Origin: JAWVFM01 sp963823245
GTDB taxonomy: Bacteria; Actinomycetota; Thermoleophilia; Solirubrobacterales; 70-9
Assembly (NCBI GenBank): GCA_963823245.1
Contig: CAWGKQ010000003.1
Coordinates: 62,001 to 126,000, forward strand
DNA: 64,000 nt
Direction of reading: 5' to 3'
The position numbers were made by a program, and so were the translations under genes. This document shows positions 18,126 to 25,299 of this stretch, in pieces; positions within the stretch are counted from its first letter, which is position 1, and every line of letters begins with the position of its first letter. A model generated the notes under the pieces. It saw nothing but the letters and a program-made list of their open reading frames with translations, was not told the DNA's origin and did no database searches.

Positions 18126-18131
18126 AGGGTA
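18126..18131 (-). promoter_or_regulatory. -10 hexamer TACCCT, leaderless rex
   Basis: TACCCT on the minus strand is seven bases before the ATG of rex at 18118. This gives rex an internal promoter within the tsaB-rimI-tsaD-grx-rex run. Confidence 0.5.
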
Positions 18132-18132
18132 T

Positions 18133-18393
18133 CTACGCGCCCGAGGGGGCATCGGCGAGCGCCCGGGCGAGCGCGTCGCGGTCGAGGCCGAGCTCGGAGA
18201 CGAGCGCCCCGCCGACCTCGATCACAGGGATTCGCTCCAAGAAGGCCGCGTGGAGGGCGTCGTCAAGCTCGATGTCGACCTCCCGAAGCTCGAACGGCGG
18301 TAGCTCCGGCCGCAGCGCGAGAAGCTCGGTCCGAGCGTCGTCGCAGAGATGACATCCGTCCCGTCGGTAGAGGACGAGCACGGGAGCGCTCAC
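18133..18393 (-). CDS. Glutaredoxin-like protein (DUF836 type)
   Basis: The GTG at 18393 overlaps the tsaD stop (GTGA) and gives an 86-residue thioredoxin-fold protein beginning MSAPVLVLYRRDGCHLCD. The CHLC pair near residue 14 is the redox motif, and the cis-Pro lies in ERIPVIEVGG. Small proteins of this family are assumed to act in thiol-disulfide exchange, with unknown targets. The longer open frame upstream is the shadow of tsaD. It lies between tsaD and rex. Confidence 0.8.
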   Translation of the reverse strand: MSAPVLVLYRRDGCHLCDDARTELLALRPELPPFELREVDIELDDALHAAFLERIPVIEVGGALVSELGLDRDALARALADAPSGA

Positions 18394-19376
18394 GCGTGAA
18401 CGTCCCAATCGAGGTAGTCGGGATAGGGCGTCATCTCGCTGAAACGGGCAGCCGATCCGATCATCGCTGCGTTGTCGGTGCACAGCTCGGGCGCGACCAG
18501 CTTCAGCCGCAGGCCGCGCACAGCGCACAGCGCCGCGGCGCCCTCACGCAACGGTCCGTTCGCGGCCACGCCTCCCCCGAGCGCCACGGCCTCCCACCCG
18601 CCGCGGTCGAGGGCCCGGCCGAGCTTCGCCAGCAGCTGGTCGATCACCGCCGCCTGGTAGCTCGCCGCGAGGTCGGCCCGGCGCAGCTCGAGCTCGCCTG
18701 GCTCGAGGCCGCGCACCGCGTACAGAAGCGCCGTCTTCAGCCCGCTGAAGCTGAAGTCGAGGCCGGGATCGCGCGTCATCGCGACCGGAAGCGGGATCGC
18801 CTTCGGGTCCCCTTCCCTCGCGACGCGCTCGATCGCGGGGCCACCGGGGTACGGGAGGCCGAGCAGGCGCGCCCCCTTGTCGAGCGCCTCCCCGGCCGCG
18901 TCGTCGAGGGTGCGGCCGAGGACCTCGAACGATCCTGGATCGCGGACGCCGGCCAGGAGCGTGTGGCCACCGCTGGCGATGAGGCATAGGAACGGCGGCT
19001 CGAGCGGATCAGGCTCGAGGAAGTTCGCCGCCACATGGCCCTGAAGGTGATCCACTCCGGCGAGCGGCTTGCGCGTCGCCGCCGCGAGCGACTTCGCGGT
19101 CACGAGGCCCACCAGCAGCGCACCCACCATGCCCGGGCCGCGCGTCACCGCGATTGCCTCGACGTCGTCGAGGGTGGTGCCGGAATCCGACAGGGCGACG
19201 TCGACGACTGGGCCGATCAGCTCGAGGTGATGCCGGGAGGCAATCTCCGGAACGACGCCGCCGAACCGCTCGTGGGCCGCCGCTTGCGAGGAGATCACGT
19301 TGGCCAAGATCCTCCCGCCCTCCGTCACCGCGGCGCAGGTGTCGTCGCAGCTCGTCTCGATCGCGAGGATCAACAA
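18390..19376 (-). CDS. tsaD: tRNA N6-threonylcarbamoyladenosine transferase TsaD
   Basis: This 328-residue ASKHA-fold protein starts with LILAIETSCDDTCAAV and has the metal-binding HLQGH motif near residue 110. TsaD transfers the threonylcarbamoyl group from threonylcarbamoyl-AMP to A37 of ANN-decoding tRNAs, acting with TsaB and TsaE. Length is normal. It follows rimI by about 32 bases in the order tsaB-rimI-tsaD, the usual bacterial arrangement, and overlaps the glutaredoxin-like gene. TsaE is encoded separately at 21.6 kb. The synthase TsaC is not in the window. Confidence 0.97.
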   Translation of the reverse strand: MLILAIETSCDDTCAAVTEGGRILANVISSQAAAHERFGGVVPEIASRHHLELIGPVVDVALSDSGTTLDDVEAIAVTRGPGMVGALLVGLVTAKSLAAATRKPLAGVDHLQGHVAANFLEPDPLEPPFLCLIASGGHTLLAGVRDPGSFEVLGRTLDDAAGEALDKGARLLGLPYPGGPAIERVAREGDPKAIPLPVAMTRDPGLDFSFSGLKTALLYAVRGLEPGELELRRADLAASYQAAVIDQLLAKLGRALDRGGWEAVALGGGVAANGPLREGAAALCAVRGLRLKLVAPELCTDNAAMIGSAARFSEMTPYPDYLDWDVHA

Positions 19377-19408
19377 AGCAGTTGCCCGGGTCCCCCCGGC
19401 CAGCGTCG

Positions 19409-19912
19409 CTAGCCGCCGGCCCCGGACGCGATAGCGGAGGAGCCGGCGGGGTTATTCGGCTCGAGCCACATGATGAGCGCGTCCTCGCCGTTGTCGTGGT
19501 AGTAGCCGCGACGGTGTCCAGCCGCGCGGAAGCCGAGGCGCTCGTACATTGCGATGGCGGGCCGGTTCGACGTGCGGACCTCGAGCGTGTAGCGCGCACC
19601 CGCGCCCGCCGTGGAGAGGAGCTCGCGAAGCAGCGTTGTCGCGATGCCCTCCCGCCGCCGGCGCGGCTCGATGGCCACGTTCATGAGGTGCCAGACGTCG
19701 GCGTAGCGCGAGCACACGAGGTAGCCGGCCAGCCGTCCGCCGCCGGTCGCCGCGAGGCAGATCCCCGACGGCTTCGAGAGCTCGAGAACGAACATCGCCA
19801 GCGACCAGGGCGTCGTGAACGAGCGCCGCTCGATCCCAAGTACGGCAGGGAGGTCTCCGTAGGCGAGGGGGCGAATCGCGACGGCCGCGTGGGCACCCGA
19901 CGGCTCAGCCAC
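19409..19912 (-). CDS. rimI: Ribosomal-protein-alanine N-acetyltransferase RimI
   Basis: Starting at the GTG at 19912, inside the end of tsaB, this is a 167-residue GNAT acetyltransferase. The acetyl-CoA pyrophosphate loop is RRRREGIATTLL near residue 90, followed by LEVRTSNRPAIAMYERLGF. RimI acetylates the N-terminus of ribosomal protein S18, with relaxed specificity in actinobacteria. The longer upstream reading overlaps tsaB by more than 45 bases and is not needed. The gene lies between tsaB and tsaD, a common arrangement. Confidence 0.92.
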   Translation of the reverse strand: MAEPSGAHAAVAIRPLAYGDLPAVLGIERRSFTTPWSLAMFVLELSKPSGICLAATGGGRLAGYLVCSRYADVWHLMNVAIEPRRRREGIATTLLRELLSTAGAGARYTLEVRTSNRPAIAMYERLGFRAAGHRRGYYHDNGEDALIMWLEPNNPAGSSAIASGAGG

Positions 19913-20615
19913 CGCCGCCGCTCCTCTGTCTCTCGCGCCAGGTCTCCGCATCGGGCCGTCTCAGGTAGATCGGATGGAGCCGCTCGAGCGGCGTCGGCAC
20001 CGCGGCCTCGCCGAGCCGACAGACCCGCCGCGCCGAAACCCTGTGGACGGGATCGCCTTCGTCGGCGACGAGCGCTCCAGCGTCCTCGAGCTCGTGCCGA
20101 AATCGTAGCGAGCCATCGCCGGCGGCAAGCGGCGGCGCGGGAGCCCCGGCAAGCCGCTCCGCGAGCGCCTCGGGGCGCGCGAGGAACGGCGGCCAGAGCT
20201 CGTCGCCCGCGGCGTCGTAGAGCGCCGCGAAGACCTCCCCGCGCCGGGCATCCGAGACCGCCAGCGCCAACCGCTCCGGCGCTTCGTCCCGCACCGCGGC
20301 GGCGATCGCCGTCAGGGTGCCGACCCCCGCCACCTCGAGCTCGCGAGCCGTCGCGAGCGCCCGCGCGGCGGCGACGCCGACCCGGAGGCCGGTGAACGAC
20401 CCCGGGCCCGCGCCCACCGCGATCCGGTCGATCGCCCCCCATCCCCCCGCTTCCGCGACCGCGCGCTCGATCGCCACGAGCAGCGCCGTCGCGTGCGCGG
20501 GCCTGCCGGAAGCAGGGTCGGCGCCGTGCGCAACCTCGGTCACGGCCTTGCCGTCGCGCGTGACGGCCACGGCCGTGTCAGGCGTCGCGGTGTCGAATCC
20601 GAGGACGGTGGTCAT
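19905..20615 (-). CDS. tsaB: tRNA threonylcarbamoyladenosine biosynthesis protein TsaB
   Basis: The ATG at 20615 gives 236 residues beginning MTTVLGFDTATPDTAVAV, with the ASKHA motif GAGPGSFTGLRVGV near residue 65. TsaB is the inactive paralogue of TsaD and scaffolds the TsaB-TsaD-TsaE complex that makes t6A37 in tRNA. The open frame extends far upstream, but that part is antisense to the lipoprotein gene at 20797. The 5' end is only eight bases from the direct-repeat promoter element that faces the other way. The start overlaps no other gene. Confidence 0.95.
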   Translation of the reverse strand: MTTVLGFDTATPDTAVAVTRDGKAVTEVAHGADPASGRPAHATALLVAIERAVAEAGGWGAIDRIAVGAGPGSFTGLRVGVAAARALATARELEVAGVGTLTAIAAAVRDEAPERLALAVSDARRGEVFAALYDAAGDELWPPFLARPEALAERLAGAPAPPLAAGDGSLRFRHELEDAGALVADEGDPVHRVSARRVCRLGEAAVPTPLERLHPIYLRRPDAETWRERQRSGGGG

Positions 20616-20622
20616 CTCATGG

Positions 20623-20654
20623 TGAGACTCGGTTGAGACCACATCGATACTGAC
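20623..20654 (+). promoter_or_regulatory. Direct-repeat promoter element, copy 1
   Basis: TGAGAC (20623) and TGAGACC (20634) are direct repeats with an 11-bp period. Three bases later comes TCGATACTGAC (20644-20654), which holds a -10-like GATACT. The same arrangement with identical spacing occurs at 33080-33111. One helical turn between repeats suggests an activator dimer binding head to tail next to RNA polymerase. It faces the lipoprotein gene at 20797. Confidence 0.6.
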
Positions 20655-20690
20655 GCCGACCGGCCGGCGCCGTAGGTTCACCCTCGTCAA

Positions 20691-20770
20691 GGCCCGCCTC
20701 CGAGCGGGCCAGGTGTTCCAGTGAGGACCTCTAGGTCCGAAAGCAGCAGGCAAGGGCGCCGAAGGCGCCC
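20691..20770 (+). ncRNA. Structured leader with three hairpins, candidate cis-regulatory RNA
   Basis: Three perfect stems lie in 80 bases. GGCCCGC (20691) pairs with GCGGGCC (20704-20710). GGACC (20725) pairs with GGTCC (20734-20738) across a four-base loop. GGGCGCC (20754) pairs with GGCGCCC (20764-20770) across GAA. The linkers are A/G-rich (AAGCAGCAGGCAA). The block follows the promoter element and precedes the ribosome binding site AGGAAGGAG of the lipoprotein gene. No known riboswitch class is recognised, and it lacks the conserved core of SRP RNA. Confidence 0.4.
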
Positions 20771-20796
20771 GCAGGTTATTCAGGAAGGAGCTCACT

Positions 20797-21138
20797 ATGA
20801 AGAAGATCACGCAGCGCACGGCGGCAATTGGCGCGGCGCTGGCGATTGCGGCGACGGGCATGGCGGCCAGCGGCTGCGGCTCGGATAGCGCAAGCGACCA
20901 GGCCAGCTCAGCGATCAGCACCGCGTCCAAGCAGGCGAACCAGGCCGTGAAGAACGCTGGCCAGGCGACGCAGAACGCCGTCAAGAACGCGACCGACGCG
21001 GCGAAGGCCGCCGCCAACGGCGATACGCAGGCCGCGCAGGAGGCCGCCAACAAGGCCACGAAGTCGGCGGCGAACGCTGCCAACAACGCCGCGAAGAAGG
21101 CCAACAAGGCCATCCAGAACGCAGCAAACAACTACTAG
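20797..21138 (+). CDS. Ala/Asn/Lys-rich helical lipoprotein, LEA-like
   Basis: This 113-residue protein has a signal peptide ending in lipobox AASGC and then about 85 residues dominated by Ala, Asn, Lys and Gln (QAVKNAGQATQNAVKNA). The periodic A-K-N-A pattern predicts one long amphipathic helix, resembling late-embryogenesis-abundant or apolipoprotein-like proteins. A strong ribosome binding site (AGGAAGGAG) precedes the ATG. A similar lipoprotein gene lies 124 bases downstream. It is driven from the direct-repeat promoter with a structured leader. A role as a cell-envelope stress or desiccation protectant is speculation. Confidence 0.75.
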   Translation: MKKITQRTAAIGAALAIAATGMAASGCGSDSASDQASSAISTASKQANQAVKNAGQATQNAVKNATDAAKAAANGDTQAAQEAANKATKSAANAANNAAKKANKAIQNAANNY

Positions 21139-21154
21139 GCGGGCACGAAAGCTC

Positions 21155-21208
21155 CCTGCGGCGGCGACCCGGCGGCGGATCTTCCGCCGCCGGGCCGTTC
21201 GCCGCAGG
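21155..21208. terminator. Nested 9-bp plus 12-bp inverted repeat between the LEA-like genes
   Basis: CCCGGCGGCGGA (21168-21179) pairs perfectly with 21183-21194 across TCT. Outside it, CCTGCGGCG (21155-21163) pairs with CGCCGCAGG (21200-21208). There is no T tract. It is probably an actinobacterial-type terminator of the first lipoprotein gene. Confidence 0.6.
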
Positions 21209-21211
21209 CGT

Positions 21212-21217
21212 TAGATT
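21212..21217 (+). promoter_or_regulatory. -10 hexamer TAGATT for the second LEA-like lipoprotein
   Basis: TAGATT lies about 45 bases upstream of the ATG at 21263. A small hairpin follows (AGGCGC 21227-21232 with GCGCCT 21240-21245), directly before the purine-rich ribosome binding site. Confidence 0.35.
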
Positions 21218-21262
21218 GGGCGCGGAAGGCGCGGGGGCGGCGCCTCAAGCGAAGGAGAGGAA

Positions 21263-21622
21263 ATGAACAGGACCTGGCAGAGGCTGGCGGCGGTGGTGGC
21301 TGTGCTCGCACTCGCGGGCGCCACGGTGGGTACGACCGGCTGTGGCTCGAGCGGCAACGACATCAAGTCGGCGGTCAACAACGCGGTCAACAAGGGCAAG
21401 GACCTGGCGAAGAAGGCTGGGAACGAGGCCAAGAAGATCGGCAACGACGCCATCAAGGCGGCCAAGGGCGGCACGAAGAAGGCCCTCGAGACGGCGAAGA
21501 AGGCCGGCAACGAGGCCAAGAAGGCCGGCCAGAAGGCCGTCAGCGAGGCGAAGAAGGCGGCCGGAAGCGTCAAGAAGGCTGCCAACAGCGCCGCGGACAA
21601 GGCGAAGAAGCAATTCAAGTGA
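21263..21622 (+). CDS. Lys/Ala-rich helical lipoprotein, LEA-like
   Basis: This 119-residue protein has a signal peptide with lipobox TTGC and a mature part built from roughly 11-residue repeats such as KKAGNEAKK, which recurs. It is strongly basic (histone H1-like composition), unlike the more Asn/Gln-rich neighbour, yet has the same signal-plus-helix plan. The 11-mer Lys/Ala periodicity is typical of group 3 LEA proteins. It may bind membrane phospholipid or wall polymer electrostatically. The two lipoprotein genes split the tsa gene group. Function is unproven. Confidence 0.75.
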   Translation: MNRTWQRLAAVVAVLALAGATVGTTGCGSSGNDIKSAVNNAVNKGKDLAKKAGNEAKKIGNDAIKAAKGGTKKALETAKKAGNEAKKAGQKAVSEAKKAAGSVKKAANSAADKAKKQFK

Positions 21623-21633
21623 CTTAGCGCCCT

Positions 21634-22062
21634 CTAGCGGCGATCGGCGACCGTGATCCGGCGCCGGTCGCCTCCCAGGTGCTCGATCTCGATGGAGACC
21701 GCCGCATCGAGGCGGTCCCCGGCTGCTGCCGGCCACTCGACGAAGGCGACGGCGTCGGCGGTCAGGTAGTCGTCGAGCAGGCCGGGGTCCTCGGCATCGA
21801 GTCGCCCGAGGCGGTAGAGGTCGAGGTGCGACACGGGCAAACGGCCGCTGTATCGCGTGCCGATCGTGAAGGTCGGCGACGCGATCGGCTCAGTCACGCC
21901 GAGCGCCCGGCAGGCGCCGCGGATGAGCGTGGTCTTGCCGGCGCCGAGCTCGCCCGCGATCGAGACGACGTCACCCGTTTCGACCGACGACGCGATCTCC
22001 GCTCCGACGGCCTCGGTTGCCTCCGCGGAGTCGGTCTCGAGGACCCGCGGGGGCCCGCTCAT
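21634..22062 (-). CDS. tsaE: tRNA threonylcarbamoyladenosine biosynthesis ATPase TsaE
   Basis: This 142-residue P-loop ATPase has Walker A GELGAGKTTL near residue 40, followed by SPTFTIGTRY and HLDLYRL. TsaE hydrolyses ATP to drive turnover of the TsaB-TsaD complex during t6A formation. Its ATG overlaps the stop of the uracil-DNA glycosylase gene (ATGA). Usually tsaE directly precedes tsaB; here two opposite-strand lipoprotein genes lie between them. Confidence 0.93.
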   Translation of the reverse strand: MSGPPRVLETDSAEATEAVGAEIASSVETGDVVSIAGELGAGKTTLIRGACRALGVTEPIASPTFTIGTRYSGRLPVSHLDLYRLGRLDAEDPGLLDDYLTADAVAFVEWPAAAGDRLDAAVSIEIEHLGGDRRRITVADRR

Positions 22063-22724
22063 CCTCCGAAGAGGCCGAGTTGGTTCGGCTCGGGCTCGGC
22101 GGCGATCGCGTCCGGCGTCTCCGAGGCCGGCGGCCGCTGCTGAACCAGCTCAGCCAATGCCCTGAAGTCACCCTCCAGGGTCTCGACCAGGGAGGGTGTG
22201 CGGAGGGCGGCGGCCGGATGGAGAAGCGGCATGACGAAGACCGTCCGGCCCGCGATCTCGTGCACCTGGGGCGTCCCGCGCACCCGCGTGATGCCGACGC
22301 GGGAGCCGGTGATCAGCTTCGTGGCGAAGTTGCCGAGCGTCGCGATCACCCGCGGCTCGATCAGCTCGACCTGCCGCATCAGGTAGGGATGACAGGCTTC
22401 GATCTCGGCCGGCTGCGGGTCGCGGTTGCCCGGCGGGCGGCTCTTCAGCACGTTGGTGATGAAGACGTCCTCGCGGCGAAGGCCGATGCCGGCGAGCAGG
22501 TCGCTCAGGAGCTGCCCGGCCCGGCCGACGAACGGGAGGCCCTGGCGATCCTCCTCGGCGCCGGGCGCCTCCCCGACGAACATCAGGTCGGCATCGGCGT
22601 CGCCGGCGCCGAAAACGACCTTCGTCCTCGTCGCCGACAGCGGGCAGCGCGTGCAGCTCGACGCCTCTCGATAGACCTCGAGCAGCTGCTCCCGGCGCGC
22701 GGCGGCTGTGCCGGGATCGCTCAA
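22059..22724 (-). CDS. Uracil-DNA glycosylase, family 4 type, with one cluster cysteine missing
   Basis: Starting at the TTG overlapping the FmdB stop (TTGA), this is a 221-residue family-4-like uracil-DNA glycosylase. It has GEAPGAEEDRQGLPFVG near residue 55 and the C-terminal LLHPAA active-site histidine motif. Family 4 enzymes hold a 4Fe-4S cluster with four cysteines: CxxC, one in K-C-R-P-P and one before the next helix. Here CTRC and EACHPYL are present, but the third is serine (LKSRPPGNRDP). Only three cysteines occur in the protein. It removes uracil from DNA in base-excision repair. Confidence 0.85.
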   Translation of the reverse strand: MSDPGTAAARREQLLEVYREASSCTRCPLSATRTKVVFGAGDADADLMFVGEAPGAEEDRQGLPFVGRAGQLLSDLLAGIGLRREDVFITNVLKSRPPGNRDPQPAEIEACHPYLMRQVELIEPRVIATLGNFATKLITGSRVGITRVRGTPQVHEIAGRTVFVMPLLHPAAALRTPSLVETLEGDFRALAELVQQRPPASETPDAIAAEPEPNQLGLFGG

Positions 22725-22996
22725 TCGGCCGCCCCGCCGTCGCGCCGAGCCCGCGCCGCGCGCCGCCTGGCGGAGAAATCGGCCTTCGCCCGCGCCTTCA
22801 GCTCGGAGTTCTTGCGCTCCTGCTTTCGGGCGTCGCCGGGCGAGCGGACCAGCTTCTGGGTGGTCGCCTGAGCCGAGAGGACCCGGTCGGCCCCCTCGGC
22901 GCCGCACCTGGGGCATTCGCCCGAGGCGGTCCCCATCGGCACGAGCTCGGAGAAGCGCTCCCCACAGGAGCCGCACCGGAACTCATAGACGGGCAC
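22721..22996 (-). CDS. FmdB-family zinc-ribbon protein
   Basis: This 91-residue protein begins MPVYEFRCGSCGERF, followed by ECPRCG: two CxxC knuckles that form a small zinc ribbon. The C-terminal half is Arg/Lys/Ala-rich and probably disordered. FmdB-type proteins are putative regulators with unknown targets. The GTG start follows a -10 hexamer directly (leaderless), making this the first gene of the fmdB-udg-tsaE operon. Confidence 0.85.
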   Translation of the reverse strand: MPVYEFRCGSCGERFSELVPMGTASGECPRCGAEGADRVLSAQATTQKLVRSPGDARKQERKNSELKARAKADFSARRRAARARRDGGAAD

Positions 22997-23002
22997 GGGG
23001 GG

Positions 23003-23008
23003 ATCGTA
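23003..23008 (-). promoter_or_regulatory. -10 hexamer TACGAT, leaderless fmdB-udg-tsaE operon
   Basis: TACGAT on the minus strand is followed by six bases and the GTG at 22996. It lies back to back with the panC promoter. Confidence 0.45.
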
Positions 23009-23036
23009 ACTGCGCCTCGGTGCCCGCGGAGATGGC

Positions 23037-23042
23037 TATCCT
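23037..23042 (+). promoter_or_regulatory. -10 hexamer TATCCT of the panCDB operon
   Basis: TATCCT lies in GGCTATCCTCGG, a 12-mer shared with the tRNA-Gln promoter. The panC ATG follows about 40 bases later, so this message has a short leader. Confidence 0.4.
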
Positions 23043-23082
23043 CGGTCTTGGCCGCGACCCCTCGAGGCGTGGACCCGGACCT

Positions 23083-23937
23083 ATGAACGTTGTTCGCGAT
23101 AGGCGGTCGCTTCGGGCGGCCCTTCACGCGGAGCGCCGCGCCGAGCGGGCGATCGGCCTCGTGCCGACGATGGGCTCCCTCCACGAGGGCCATCTCTCCC
23201 TCCTGCGGGCCGCGCGCGAGCGCTGCGACGTCGTCGTGATGAGCCTGTTCGTCAACCCGGCGCAGTTCGCGCCGTCCGAAGACCTCGACGCCTACCCCCG
23301 AGACGAGGCGCGCGACCTCTCGCTCGCAAAGGCGGAAGGCGTCGACCTCGTCTACGCCCCGGCTGCCGACGAGATCTATCCGGACGGGTTCGCCACGAGC
23401 GTCGAGGTCGGCGGCGGCCTGACCGACGTACTCGAGGGTGATCCCGCCCAGCGGGGGCCCGAGCACTTTCGCGGCGTCACAACGGTGGTGACGAAGCTCT
23501 TCAACTCCGTCTCCCCCGACGTCGCCTTCTTCGGCGCCAAGGACGCTCAGCAGGCCGCGGTGATCCGCCGGATGTCGCGCGATCTCGACTATCCGATCGA
23601 GATCTCCGTGCTGCCCACGGTCCGGGACCCCGACGGCCTGGCCATGAGCTCGCGGAACGCATATCTCGATCCCGCCGAGCGCGAGCGCGCGAGCGCGATC
23701 TCGCGCGCGCTGAGCGCCGCCGAGGCCGCGGCCGCCCGGGGCGAGGCGACCGAGACGGCGCTCGCCGCGGCGCGGGCCGAGCTCGCGGCCGCCGGGATCG
23801 AGCCCGAGTACCTCGAGGCGCGAGACGCGGAGACGCTCGCCCCTGCACAGATCTTCAACGGGCGCCCGGTCCTCGTCGCGGTGGCGGCGCGGGTCGGCAG
23901 GGCTCGTCTCATCGACAACACCGTGATTGGAGGCTGA
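23083..23937 (+). CDS. panC: Pantothenate synthetase PanC
   Basis: The ATG at 23083 gives 284 residues. Motifs are VPTMGSLHEGHLSLL near residue 30, FVNPAQF, and VLPTVRDPDGLAMSSRN in the second half. PanC joins pantoate and beta-alanine with ATP to make pantothenate. The open frame runs 375 bases further upstream, but that part is antisense to fmdB and udg. It heads a panC-panD-panB operon, so beta-alanine and ketopantoate supply are encoded together. Confidence 0.96.
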   Translation: MNVVRDRRSLRAALHAERRAERAIGLVPTMGSLHEGHLSLLRAARERCDVVVMSLFVNPAQFAPSEDLDAYPRDEARDLSLAKAEGVDLVYAPAADEIYPDGFATSVEVGGGLTDVLEGDPAQRGPEHFRGVTTVVTKLFNSVSPDVAFFGAKDAQQAAVIRRMSRDLDYPIEISVLPTVRDPDGLAMSSRNAYLDPAERERASAISRALSAAEAAAARGEATETALAAARAELAAAGIEPEYLEARDAETLAPAQIFNGRPVLVAVAARVGRARLIDNTVIGG

Positions 23938-23944
23938 ACCGCCG

Positions 23945-24319
23945 GTGCACAGACACATGCTCAAGTCGAAGATCTATCGGGCGACGGTGACAGCTTGTGA
24001 CCCCGACTACATCGGAAGCATCACCGTGGACGCCGAGCTCATGCGATCGGCGGACCTCCTGCCCAACGAGCAGGTCCACGTGTGGGACATCGAGAACGGC
24101 TCCCGCATCGTCACCTACGTCATCGAGGGCGCGCCGGGCGAGATCCAGGTGAACGGCGCCGCCGCCCGCCTCGTCAAGCGGGGCGACAAGGTGATCATCG
24201 CCTCGTACGCCGACCACGACGCGACGGACCTCGAGGCGTACGCGCCCGTGGTCGTTCACGTCGACGACGCGAACCGAACCGTGGGCGTCGACTCGAGTCC
24301 GGAGGTGCTGCTCTCATGA
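23945..24319 (+). CDS. panD: Aspartate 1-decarboxylase PanD
   Basis: The GTG at 23945 gives 124 residues starting MHRHMLKSKIYRATVT. With this start the self-cleavage pair in YIGSITVD is Gly24-Ser25, the same numbering as the E. coli enzyme, and GGAGG lies 11 bases upstream. An ATG at 23957 is the alternative. PanD cleaves itself at that bond to create a pyruvoyl group and decarboxylates aspartate to beta-alanine for PanC. Its stop overlaps the panB ATG (ATGA). Confidence 0.95.
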   Translation: MHRHMLKSKIYRATVTACDPDYIGSITVDAELMRSADLLPNEQVHVWDIENGSRIVTYVIEGAPGEIQVNGAAARLVKRGDKVIIASYADHDATDLEAYAPVVVHVDDANRTVGVDSSPEVLLS

Positions 24320-25233
24320 GCTCCCGACCGCGAATCGACCCCTCCGACGCGGCCAAGACGCCGATCACGGTCCCGAGGCTCGCCGAGATGAAGGCCGCCG
24401 GCGAGCGGATCGTGATGGTCACGGCCTATGACTACCCCTCGGCGCTCGTCGCGGAGGAGGCCGGCGTCGACGTCGTGCTGGTCGGCGACACCGCCGCCAT
24501 GGTGGTGCTCGGCTACGACGCGACAACCCCCGTCGGCATGGACGAGATGACGACGATGGCCGCGGCCGTGAGACGCGGCCTGAAGACGCCGCTGCTGATC
24601 GGGGACATGCCGTTCGGCTCGTACGAGCGCTCGAACGAGCACGCGATCGACAACGCGCAGCGGTTCGTCCGCGAGGCAGGATGCTCCGCGGTGAAGCTCG
24701 AGCGGGGAGGCGCGTCGGTCGAGCGGGCCAGGGCGATCGTGCGCTCCGGCATCCCTGTGATGGGCCACGTCGGCCTCACGCCGCAGACGGTGAACGCCCT
24801 CGGCGGCTTCAAGACCCAGGGGAAGACGGCGTCAAGCGCCGCGCGGGTGGCCGAGGAGGCCTTCGCGCTCCAGGCGGCGGGCTGCTTCGCGATCGTCTTC
24901 GAGGCGGTGCCGGCCGCGATCACGGAAGCGCTCGTGGCGAAGCTCGACGTTCCCGTGATCGGGATCGGCGCCGGCCCCGCCACGGCCGGCCAGGTACTGG
25001 TGTTCCACGACCTCCTCGGGATCCACAAGGGGCACATCCCGAAGTTCGTGAAGCGCTACGCCGAGGTCGGCGACGCGATGACGGCGGGCGTCCGCGCCTT
25101 CGCCGACGAGGTCCGCTCCGGCACGTTCCCCGATTCCGAGCACACCTACTCGGTCGAGCCTGAGGAGGTCGAGGCGTTCAAGCGCTACCTGGAGCAGGAC
25201 TCGCTGGCCGCGGCGTCGGCGTGGGATTGGTAG
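24316..25233 (+). CDS. panB: 3-methyl-2-oxobutanoate hydroxymethyltransferase PanB
   Basis: This 305-residue TIM-barrel enzyme transfers a hydroxymethyl group from methylene-tetrahydrofolate to 2-oxoisovalerate, giving ketopantoate. Recognisable segments are MVTAYDYPSA, VLVGDTAAMVVLGYD, the substrate strand MGHVGLTPQ and IGIGAGPATAGQVLV. An N-terminal extension of about 20 residues is longer than usual. The ATG overlaps the panD stop, so the three pan genes are translationally linked. The ketopantoate reductase PanE is not in the window. Confidence 0.96.
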   Translation: MSSRPRIDPSDAAKTPITVPRLAEMKAAGERIVMVTAYDYPSALVAEEAGVDVVLVGDTAAMVVLGYDATTPVGMDEMTTMAAAVRRGLKTPLLIGDMPFGSYERSNEHAIDNAQRFVREAGCSAVKLERGGASVERARAIVRSGIPVMGHVGLTPQTVNALGGFKTQGKTASSAARVAEEAFALQAAGCFAIVFEAVPAAITEALVAKLDVPVIGIGAGPATAGQVLVFHDLLGIHKGHIPKFVKRYAEVGDAMTAGVRAFADEVRSGTFPDSEHTYSVEPEEVEAFKRYLEQDSLAAASAWDW

Positions 25234-25299
25234 TCAGCGAGGGACAGCGCTCGCCGAGTGGTGAGTTGAGCACCGCATAGGTGCAAAATCCTCCACTCG

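Noticed and set aside
17420..18393. Rex operator near rex
   Set aside because: No TTGTGA..TCACAA palindrome was seen in the visible upstream regions, so self-regulation was not claimed.
20691..20790. Possible small signal recognition particle RNA
   Set aside because: The stretch AGGTCCGAAAGCAGC recalls the SRP core, but the conserved GGAAG and the opposing asymmetric loop are missing, and the stems do not form the single long SRP hairpin.
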